Source of the DNA: an uncultured Parabacteroides sp.
Lineage (GTDB): Bacteria > Bacteroidota > Bacteroidia > Bacteroidales > Tannerellaceae
Reading direction: 5' to 3'
Assembly: GCA_900770835.1 (NCBI GenBank)
Contig: CAAGLQ010000251.1
Coordinates: 1 to 21,104, forward strand
Length of the DNA stretch: 21,104 nucleotides
Shown here: positions 15,788-21,104 of the stretch, piece by piece
Layout of the letters: each line of letters begins with the position of its first letter
Position numbering within the stretch: position 1 is the stretch's first letter
The notes under the pieces: model-generated
The model's database searches: none
Told to the model about the DNA's origin: nothing
Seen by the model: only the letters and a program-made list of their open reading frames with translations
Position numbers and translations under genes: made by a program

Positions 15788-16258
15788 CTAAAATTTAAAA
15801 TGGATCGGTTTGGCGAACTCCGCCCTTTTTTCCAAGCCTTTGATGTTGCCCAAATTGGTCATCCATCCGTCGATGTGCCTCAGATAGAACACCTTGAAAA
15901 TCGGGTTGTCTCGCATATTCTTATATAGTGCATTCACGATGGCGCTCTTCTCGATGATTGCGTCTCGGATGTCTTGCCGCTCCTCAAAGACCGCTTCGGC
16001 AGAGAAGCGAATCCAGGGCGTTTGTAGCTCATCCGGCTCCAGCTTGCAACCACAAAGTTCTAAGCAGGGATTCGCTTGCAGCTCCGCATACACCTCTTTC
16101 TTGGCGTTGGTGCAAAACCAAAGTTTGTCGTCCTCCAGCACCATATACTGCATGGGGCGAACCTTAGGCTTGCCATCCAAACCGATCGTTGCCATGAACT
16201 GGATGCCAACATGATCCAGATAGTCGGCCACTGCTTGCAATGTAATCTCTTCCTCCAT
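15788..16258 (-). CDS. Pyridoxamine 5'-phosphate oxidase-like flavin-binding protein
   Basis: This 156-residue protein has the split-barrel fold of the PNPOx-like superfamily. Features are the strand MATIGLDGKPKVRPMQYMV, the pair DDKLWFCTNAKKEVYAELQANPCLELCGC, IRFSAEAVF, and a C-terminal tail with RHIDGWMT and KRAEFAKPIHFKF. Members bind FMN or F420 as dimers. The arrangement fits the NimA/NimC-like branch, some members of which are tied to nitroimidazole reduction, but the substrate is not readable here, and true PNPOx residues for pyridoxal phosphate synthesis are not evident. It lies between the alpha/beta hydrolase (7 nt upstream) and the FKBP gene (56 nt downstream) on the - strand. Confidence 0.85.
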   Translation of the reverse strand: MEEEITLQAVADYLDHVGIQFMATIGLDGKPKVRPMQYMVLEDDKLWFCTNAKKEVYAELQANPCLELCGCKLEPDELQTPWIRFSAEAVFEERQDIRDAIIEKSAIVNALYKNMRDNPIFKVFYLRHIDGWMTNLGNIKGLEKRAEFAKPIHFKF

Positions 16259-16265
16259 AATCTAC

Positions 16266-17213
16266 CTATTTGATGAAATGATGTTCCATAAACGAAAGGG
16301 CATCACTGACAGCTCGCTCAAATGCCGCCTCCTGCCCCGGTACAGTAATGAACAGATGCACGGCACCCGGATATTCTACCCTCGTAGCCTTCTCGCCCAT
16401 CCGCTCCGCAAGCTCTTTTCCTTGATCACACAAGATGTCTCTTTCGGCTGCGACAATGAGTGTCCTCGGAAGCGCTCTCAGTGCTTCATCGCTGCATAAA
16501 CCCACGCTGATGGCCGTGGAGTGCACATCCGATTGAAGGGTATAAGCCCGATTAAAGGCTTCCATGATTTCCGCATCCAGCCCATACCCCTTACCATACA
16601 GCCGCCACGACTCCGAGCCGTCGTCAAAAGCCTTAGTCACAGGATAGAACAACAGCAAGGATTCTATGCTTCCTCGGCACTGAATAGACAGGGCGGTGAC
16701 CAAGGCAAGATTGCCGCCCGAACTATCACCGCCCAAGGTGATACGATCTGAGTCAATCTGCAAATCATCGCTATGCTCGATGATATATTTCACAGCAGCG
16801 ATGCAGTCATGCAACCCAGCCGGATAGGGATGCTCAGGAGCCAGCCGATAGTCAAGGGCGATCACCCGCATCTGCCCCGAAGCGGCCATAGCATCGCAAA
16901 ACCGACCACAACTGTTGATGCTACCAAAAGTCCAGCCTCCACCATGCAGGTAGAGCAGCACAGGGAGTCGCATCCCCCTACCCTCTTTCGGCTCATAGAT
17001 CCGCATGGTTTCCGTGAGCATTCGGGTCTCAACCTGATCGGAATAGCTTGGCTGCGTATTGCGTGCGTTGCGCACGGCCATCAACTCACGGTTATCCCCC
17101 TCAATGGCTTTGAGAATGGCCACCGTCTGCCTATGCTGCAAGCCGAAAGGCATATTCTTCAAGAACGCATCGGCCTGATCCTTCATCAATTGCGATTGGT
17201 CTTCCGCTGTCAT
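16266..17213 (-). CDS. Alpha/beta hydrolase of the hormone-sensitive-lipase (GDSxG) family
   Basis: This is a 315-residue cytoplasmic carboxylesterase-type enzyme. The oxyanion-hole motif HGGGW is at 90-94, the nucleophile elbow GDSSGG at 162-167 (Ser164), and the acid and base of the triad at Asp259 (AERDILCDQG) and His286 (GAVHLF). An N-terminal cap of about 85 residues precedes the core, as in HSL-family esterases. It would hydrolyse short acyl esters; the natural substrate is unknown. It starts 20 nt after the thioredoxin stop and ends 7 nt before the PNPOx-like gene. That close spacing supports a single transcript. Confidence 0.92.
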   Translation of the reverse strand: MTAEDQSQLMKDQADAFLKNMPFGLQHRQTVAILKAIEGDNRELMAVRNARNTQPSYSDQVETRMLTETMRIYEPKEGRGMRLPVLLYLHGGGWTFGSINSCGRFCDAMAASGQMRVIALDYRLAPEHPYPAGLHDCIAAVKYIIEHSDDLQIDSDRITLGGDSSGGNLALVTALSIQCRGSIESLLLFYPVTKAFDDGSESWRLYGKGYGLDAEIMEAFNRAYTLQSDVHSTAISVGLCSDEALRALPRTLIVAAERDILCDQGKELAERMGEKATRVEYPGAVHLFITVPGQEAAFERAVSDALSFMEHHFIK

Positions 17214-17233
17214 GGCTCGGCGACTGATCGCTT

Positions 17234-17533
17234 CTATTGAATAAACGGATCTATCACAGACAGCAACTCAGCCTTCGACACTGCACCGCTTGCACGCCAC
17301 ACCTGGACACCCCTTCGGAACAAGATCAGCGTCGGAACCGATTGAATCTGATACTGATGCGCAGTAGCATTATTTTGATCCACATCTATCTTGATGATGC
17401 GAATCCGATCACCCAACGTCTTTTTAACCTGCTCCAACACAGGGTGCATCATTTTGCAGGGTTGGCACCAGGTGGCAAAAAAATCCACCAACACCAGCTG
17501 ATCACCTGCTATAACCTCTTTAAATGTCTCCAT
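17234..17533 (-). CDS. trxA: Thioredoxin
   Basis: This 99-residue single-domain thioredoxin has no signal peptide, so it is a cytoplasmic disulfide reductant. The active site is WCQPC (Cys23, Cys26) in FFATWCQPCKMMHP; the usual Gly between the Cys residues is Gln, which may alter redox potential or partner choice. The buried Asp (VDFFA), the cis-Pro loop SVPTLILF and the C-terminal helix are all present. It is first in the - strand cluster, 69 nt downstream of a good promoter. The Q variant makes it possible that this is an accessory thioredoxin rather than the main TrxA. Confidence 0.92.
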   Translation of the reverse strand: METFKEVIAGDQLVLVDFFATWCQPCKMMHPVLEQVKKTLGDRIRIIKIDVDQNNATAHQYQIQSVPTLILFRRGVQVWRASGAVSKAELLSVIDPFIQ

Positions 17534-17601
17534 CGTCTTTCCTGTTTATTGATTAACAACTGCTCCCATCAAGCCAGCTTACGGCTATTTAGAAGGGTAG
17601 G

Positions 17602-17633
17602 CAAAAATAACTTTTTCTTGATAGTTAACCAAA
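17602..17633 (-). promoter_or_regulatory. Bacteroidetes-type promoter for the trxA cluster
   Basis: On the - strand, TTTG (17630-17633) and TATTTTTG (17602-17609) match the -33 and -7 elements of Bacteroidetes promoters, separated by 20 nt. Transcription would start near 17595 and reach the trxA ATG (17533) after about 60 nt. It is the best promoter match in the window. Confidence 0.65.
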
Positions 17634-17698
17634 AAGATAGAGTCGCATTTCTTATTATTCCGCACAGGGAATTTCGTTAAACCACAACAAAATCTCCA

Positions 17699-17782
17699 TT
17701 CAAAAGTTTGGAACGCACATTCAAAAGCATAGAATGGCTGTTCAAAACAATGGAACGGACATTCAATAGTTTTGAACAGAAA
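17699..17782. repeat. Four 21-bp tandem repeats of palindromic units
   Basis: Four consecutive 21-nt units start at 17699, 17720, 17741 and 17762. Each begins TTCAA and has GAA around position 13-15, so each unit contains an inverted repeat related to TTCAAAAGTTTTGAA, followed by a spacer such as CGGACA. The units differ at several positions; a degenerate fifth follows at 17783. No cas genes or other CRISPR signs are present. The array lies between the trxA promoter and the proS terminator. It may be a regulatory or dispersed intergenic element; function is unknown. Confidence 0.75.
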
Positions 17783-17893
17783 ATCAATCGGCATTCGTCG
17801 GCTTTTTCAATGGTAGGGAAGCCCTTTTTTATTTCGATCCATCCCAAAAACTATAACGATCTTTTTATTGTGGCAAGTAGAGCGAAAGCAAAA

Positions 17894-17925
17894 AAGCCCC
17901 CGAGGAATCGCTTCCCCGGAGGCTT
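17894..17925 (-). terminator. Rho-independent terminator of proS
   Basis: On the - strand, AAGCCTCCGGGGAA pairs with TTCCTCGGGGGCTT around a short GCGA loop, and a run of T residues follows (poly-A at 17890-17895 on the + strand). It lies 39 nt past the proS stop. One mismatch interrupts each arm. Confidence 0.88.
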
Positions 17926-17964
17926 AACATCATATCACCAAATTCACTTTTATCAGATCGCTGC

Positions 17965-19446
17965 TTAATAAGCTCTTGCAAAGAGCACACGGCGAGCGGA
18001 GGGTTTGCCTGTCACCATGCACTTGCCCGGTGTCGGATCGCCATCGAACGGGATGCAACGGATCGTCGCCTTCGTCTCGTTCTTGATCTGCTCCTCTGTC
18101 TCCGGGGTGCCATCCCAATGCGCCATGATGAATACGCCCTTCTCGATTTGCTCTTTGAACTCCTCGTAGGTATCCACATTGACGATATTGGCTTGACGAT
18201 GGTCGTAGGCTTTCTTGAAGATATTCGCCTGAATCTCCTCCAACAGGTTCTTCACATACTCCTCGATGCCCTCGACAGAGCGGGTCTCCTTCTCCAAGGT
18301 GTCACGACGCATCACCTCGATCGTGCCATTCTCCAAGTCGCGGCCACCCATAGCCAAACGAACAGGAACACCCTTCAACTCATATTGCGCGAACTTCCAA
18401 CCCGGCTTACGGTTATCCGCATCATCATACTTCACGGAAACGCCTAACGCCTTCAAGCGAGCCACGATGCCATCCACCTTCTCGCTGATCTGCGCCAACT
18501 GCTCGGCGTTGCGATAGATAGGCACGATCACCACCTGAATCGGAGCCAAGTGAGGCGGCAGCACCAAACCGTTATCATCGGAGTGAGACATGATCAAGGC
18601 ACCAATCAAGCGGGTAGATACACCCCAAGAGGTTGCCCAAGCGTAATCGCTCTTACCATCCTTATCAATGAAAGTCACGTCGAACGCCTTACCGAAGTTC
18701 TGACCCAAGAAATGAGAGGTACCTGCCTGCAAAGCCTTACCATCTTGCATCATCGCCTCGATCGTATAGGTATCCAACGCACCAGCGAAACGCTCAGAGG
18801 CTGATTTCACACCCTTGATGACCGGCATTGCCATATAATTTGCAGCGAAGTCGGCATAGACACTCTGCATTTTCTTTGCCTCCCCCTCAGCCTCCTCACG
18901 AGTAGCGTGAGCGGTGTGACCCTCTTGCCAAAGGAACTCAGCCGTACGCAGGAACAGACGGGTACGCATCTCCCAACGCATCACATTGGCCCACTGGTTA
19001 CAAAGAATCGGCAGGTCGCGATAAGACTGGATCCAGTTGCGATATGTATTCCAGATAATGGTTTCCGAAGTGGGTCGGATAATCAACTCCTCCTCCAATT
19101 TCGCGGCGGGATCTACCACGACACCCGTGCCATCCTGATTGGTTTTCAAGCGATAGTGAGTCACCACCGCACACTCCTTGGCAAATCCCTCGACATGCTC
19201 TGCCTCTTTGCTGAGGAAAGATTTCGGGATCAACAGGGGGAAATAAGCGTTGACATGGCCTGTCTCCTTGAATTTATCATCGAGTATGCGTTGCATCTTT
19301 TCCCAAATCGCATAGCCATAAGGCTTGATCACCATGCAACCACGCACAGCGGAGTTCTCCGCTAAATCTGCCTTAATGACCAAATCTTGATACCATTGTG
19401 AGTAATTCACACTCCTGGGGGTAAGTTCTTTCAACTCTTTTGCCAT
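17965..19446 (-). CDS. proS: Prolyl-tRNA synthetase, archaeal/eukaryal type
   Basis: This 493-residue class II aminoacyl-tRNA synthetase charges tRNA-Pro with proline in the cytoplasm. The type is the short archaeal/eukaryal one without the bacterial editing insertion. The N-terminus reads LTPRSVNYSQWYQDLVIKADLA. Motif 2 is around NQWANVMRWEMRTR with FLRTAEFLWQEGHTAH, and motif 3 around GVSTRLIGALIMSHSDDNGLVLPP. These are followed by the HGTP anticodon-binding domain (PIQVVIVPIY) and the C-terminal domain ending in the conserved ARAY-stop. Its end has a clear terminator. It is divergent from pepP, with 136 nt between them that hold promoters for both. Confidence 0.97.
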   Translation of the reverse strand: MAKELKELTPRSVNYSQWYQDLVIKADLAENSAVRGCMVIKPYGYAIWEKMQRILDDKFKETGHVNAYFPLLIPKSFLSKEAEHVEGFAKECAVVTHYRLKTNQDGTGVVVDPAAKLEEELIIRPTSETIIWNTYRNWIQSYRDLPILCNQWANVMRWEMRTRLFLRTAEFLWQEGHTAHATREEAEGEAKKMQSVYADFAANYMAMPVIKGVKSASERFAGALDTYTIEAMMQDGKALQAGTSHFLGQNFGKAFDVTFIDKDGKSDYAWATSWGVSTRLIGALIMSHSDDNGLVLPPHLAPIQVVIVPIYRNAEQLAQISEKVDGIVARLKALGVSVKYDDADNRKPGWKFAQYELKGVPVRLAMGGRDLENGTIEVMRRDTLEKETRSVEGIEEYVKNLLEEIQANIFKKAYDHRQANIVNVDTYEEFKEQIEKGVFIMAHWDGTPETEEQIKNETKATIRCIPFDGDPTPGKCMVTGKPSARRVLFARAY

Positions 19447-19497
19447 TTTCTTCTTATTGTTTCGTTGCTTTGTTTTGATTTCACTTTATTTAAAGCG

Positions 19498-19505
19498 CAA
19501 AAGTA
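19498..19505 (-). promoter_or_regulatory. Putative proS promoter -7 element
   Basis: The - strand reads TACTTTTG here, a match to TAnnTTTG. It would give a leader of about 45 nt before the proS ATG (19446). No good -33 element is visible at the right distance, so the call rests on one box and the divergent gene layout. Confidence 0.4.
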
Positions 19506-19526
19506 CACAATTTTTCGAAGCTGTCG

Positions 19527-19556
19527 TTTATTCTCTCACTTTAATTGCTACCTTTG
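19527..19556 (+). promoter_or_regulatory. Putative pepP promoter
   Basis: TACCTTTG at 19549-19556 matches the -7 element, and TTTA at 19527-19530 is a near match to the TTTG -33 element, with an 18-nt spacer. Transcription would start about 20 nt before the ATG at 19583. Confidence 0.5.
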
Positions 19557-19582
19557 ATTTCGCAAAACAAAAAAATATCGCT

Positions 19583-20959
19583 ATGTTTAGTAAAGACACG
19601 TATATGGCCCGTCGGGCTACATTGAAAAAGGCCGTGGGTTCCGGCCTGTTGCTGTTCTTAGGTAATGACGAGTGCGGCATGAACTATATGGATAACGCCT
19701 ATCATTTCCGTCAGGACTCTACCTTCCTCTATTTCTTCGGCTTACCTTATGCCGGACTTTCTGCCATCATCGACATTGACAACGACAAAGAGATCATCTT
19801 CGGTGATGAGTTAACCATTGACGCCATTGTTTGGATGGGCACACAGCCTACGCTGAAAGAGAAGAGCGAGGCTGCCGGCATCAACGAGGTGCGTCCCCTG
19901 AAAGAGATCGAGAGCTATTTGAAAGCCGCACAAGCGAAAGGACAACCGATTCATTACCTGCCTACCTATCGTGCAGAGCATCAGATCAAGCTGTTGCAAT
20001 GGTTAGGTGTGGTTCCGGGAGCGGAGAAACCCTCCGTGCCTTTCATCATGGGTGTAGTGAACCAACGTATCTATAAGAGCGACGAGGAGATCGCCGAGAT
20101 CGAGAAGGCTTGCGATGTGACAGCTGATATGCACATTGCCGCTATGAAAATGGTTCGCCCGGGATTGCGTGAGTCTGACGTAGCCGCAGCCGTAGCGGAG
20201 GCTGCTTTCAAGCACAACTACGAGCTCTCCTTCCCCATCATTGCCACGGTCAATGGACAGACGCTTCACAACCACGATCATAGCCACCTGATCAAACCGG
20301 GTGATATGGTGCTGTTGGATGCCGGTGCGGAAACAGAGATGGGTTATGCCGGTGATATGTCGAGCACGATGCCTGCCGATAAGAAGTTTACCACTCGCCA
20401 GAAGGAGATCTATGATATTCAAGTCGCTTCTCACGAGGCAGCTGTGGCCGCCTTGCGTCCGGGTGTTCCCTTTGTGGATGTCTATGAGCTTTCATGCAAG
20501 GTGATCATGGAGGGTTTGAAGGAGTTAGGCTTCGTCAAGGGTGATCCGATGGAGGCAGTCAAGGCTGGTGCGCACGCCATGTTCATGCCTTGCGGTTTGG
20601 GTCACATGATGGGTCTCGACGTACACGATATGGAGAACTTAGGCGAGGTTTACGTAGGTTACAACGGACAACCGAAGAGCACCCAGTTCGGTCGGAAGTC
20701 TTTGCGCTTAGGCCGTAAGTTGGAGCCGGGCTTCGTGTTGACCATCGAGCCGGGTATCTATTTCATCCCTGAGTTGATGGATTTGTGGTACAAAGAACAG
20801 AAGTTCACGGAGTTTATCAACTACGATAAGCTGTTCACCTACAAAGATTTCTCAGGCATCCGCAACGAGGAGGATTATTTGATCACGGCAGATGGCGCTC
20901 GTCGCTTAGGAAAACGCATTCCGTTGCACACCGACGAGGTAGAGGCAATACACTGCTAA
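19583..20959 (+). CDS. pepP: Xaa-Pro aminopeptidase (M24B metallopeptidase)
   Basis: This 458-residue cytosolic peptidase removes an N-terminal residue that precedes proline. The first part (MFSKDTYMARR...YHFRQDSTFLYFFGL) is an AMP_N domain; residues about 175-450 form the pita-bread M24 domain. The five metal ligands are visible: Asp246 and Asp258 (LLDAGAETEMGYAGDM), His341 (GLGHMMGLDVHD), Glu389 (TIEPGIYF) and Glu429 (SGIRNEEDY). The frame extends 42 codons upstream to a non-ATG start, but that stretch would cover the proS/pepP promoter region, so ATG 19583 is used. A prolidase (PepQ) activity cannot be excluded; the AMP_N domain favours PepP. The next gene starts within its stop codon (TAATG). 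Confidence 0.93.
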   Translation: MFSKDTYMARRATLKKAVGSGLLLFLGNDECGMNYMDNAYHFRQDSTFLYFFGLPYAGLSAIIDIDNDKEIIFGDELTIDAIVWMGTQPTLKEKSEAAGINEVRPLKEIESYLKAAQAKGQPIHYLPTYRAEHQIKLLQWLGVVPGAEKPSVPFIMGVVNQRIYKSDEEIAEIEKACDVTADMHIAAMKMVRPGLRESDVAAAVAEAAFKHNYELSFPIIATVNGQTLHNHDHSHLIKPGDMVLLDAGAETEMGYAGDMSSTMPADKKFTTRQKEIYDIQVASHEAAVAALRPGVPFVDVYELSCKVIMEGLKELGFVKGDPMEAVKAGAHAMFMPCGLGHMMGLDVHDMENLGEVYVGYNGQPKSTQFGRKSLRLGRKLEPGFVLTIEPGIYFIPELMDLWYKEQKFTEFINYDKLFTYKDFSGIRNEEDYLITADGARRLGKRIPLHTDEVEAIHC

Positions 20960-21104
20960 TGGTCATGTCCGTGCAGGATTCAATCTTATACACACAAGTT
21001 TTTCCCTCGCCAGCCGGCGATTTACTCTTAGGCGAGTGCGAGGGAGCACTTTGTTTGTGCGACTGGTTGATCGACCCTTCTCGGAGGGAAGCGATGGCCC
21101 GTCG
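20959..21104 (+). CDS. ogt: Methylated-DNA--protein-cysteine methyltransferase, N-terminal fragment
   Basis: Only the first 48 codons are inside the window. The frame begins MVMSVQDSILYTQVFPSPAGDLLLGECEGALCLCDW. The F-x-S-P-x-G-x-L-L-L-G pattern and the LCDW step resemble the N-terminal domain of Ogt/Ada-type alkyltransferases, which repair O6-alkylguanine; the diagnostic active-site PCHR lies beyond the window end. The start ATG overlaps the pepP stop by one base (TAATG); two further in-frame ATG or GTG codons follow within six bases. Translational coupling to pepP is likely. Confidence 0.65.
   Translation, partial: MVMSVQDSILYTQVFPSPAGDLLLGECEGALCLCDWLIDPSRREAMAR

Larger units (their letters stand above)
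17534..17964. other. Intergenic region between trxA and proS, no gene
   Basis: These 431 nt contain the trxA promoter, a 21-bp tandem repeat array (17699-17782) and the proS terminator (17894-17925). Short open frames cross the repeats on both strands, but they encode only repeat-derived heptads rich in Phe/Glu and have no homology signal. I see no gene here. Confidence 0.7.

Noticed and set aside
17699..17782. CRISPR-like array
   Set aside because: The 21-nt units follow each other directly with no separate spacers of unique sequence, the units themselves are degenerate, and no cas genes occur in the window.
18907..19365. 152-residue + strand open frame inside proS
   Set aside because: It is the reverse complement of a strongly conserved synthetase region, with no recognisable motif of its own.

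Overview
The window reads as a chromosomal segment of a Bacteroidales bacterium, most likely a gut Parabacteroides-like species. Supporting signs are several promoters of the Bacteroidetes type (TAnnTTTG -7 box), start sites without Shine-Dalgarno sequences, an outer-membrane lipoprotein with tandem FN3-like repeats, an archaeal/eukaryal-type ProRS, and a HydABC-type NAD-linked [FeFe] hydrogenase. This placement is inferred from gene families and promoters; no search was possible. The first ~630 bases do not fit: they encode the middle of an FGGY gluconokinase with the codon habits and protein sequence of a lactic acid bacterium (Weissella/Leuconostoc-like). That frame dies abruptly at about position 627, which looks like a chimeric assembly joint rather than a biological fusion.

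Layout. (a) 1-630: foreign gluconokinase fragment, joint at about 623-670. (b) 671-7077, + strand: five tightly packed genes for a zinc-ribbon/FHA phosphothreonine reader, a PP2C phosphatase, a membrane-anchored Hanks-type Ser/Thr kinase with a periplasmic WG-repeat tail, an outer-membrane beta-barrel-like protein with a TPR-like N-terminus, and a lipoprotein with four FN3-like repeats plus a Kelch-like propeller. This stretch is visibly more AT-rich than the rest and is the best candidate for an undescribed system: a possible cell-surface-to-cytoplasm phosphosignalling module. (c) 7080-7967: serine O-acetyltransferase, only 2 nt after the lipoprotein gene. (d) 8130-12350: hydB-hydA-hydC, a trimeric NADH-linked, possibly electron-bifurcating [FeFe] hydrogenase with its own promoter and a strong downstream hairpin.

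(e) 12464-17533, - strand: a probable co-transcribed set read from a good promoter at about 17602-17633: thioredoxin, HSL-family alpha/beta hydrolase, PNPOx-like flavin protein, FKBP-type prolyl isomerase, DUF169 protein, HD-domain protein, a decayed duplicate of the FKBP gene, an SDR sugar-nucleotide-type reductase, and the C-terminal remnant of an FMN reductase. The direct FKBP repeats flanking HD+DUF169 record a recent segmental duplication followed by decay. (f) 17534-17964: intergenic region with a 21-bp tandem repeat of palindromic units and the proS terminator. (g) 17965-19446: proS (-), then divergent pepP (+) and the beginning of an ogt-like DNA alkyltransferase, cut by the window end.

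The hydrogenase disposes of fermentation reducing power. The thioredoxin/flavin/FKBP set looks like redox and protein-quality functions. The signalling locus is an accessory insert beside the cysteine biosynthesis gene. No tRNA, rRNA, CRISPR array or insertion sequence was seen.
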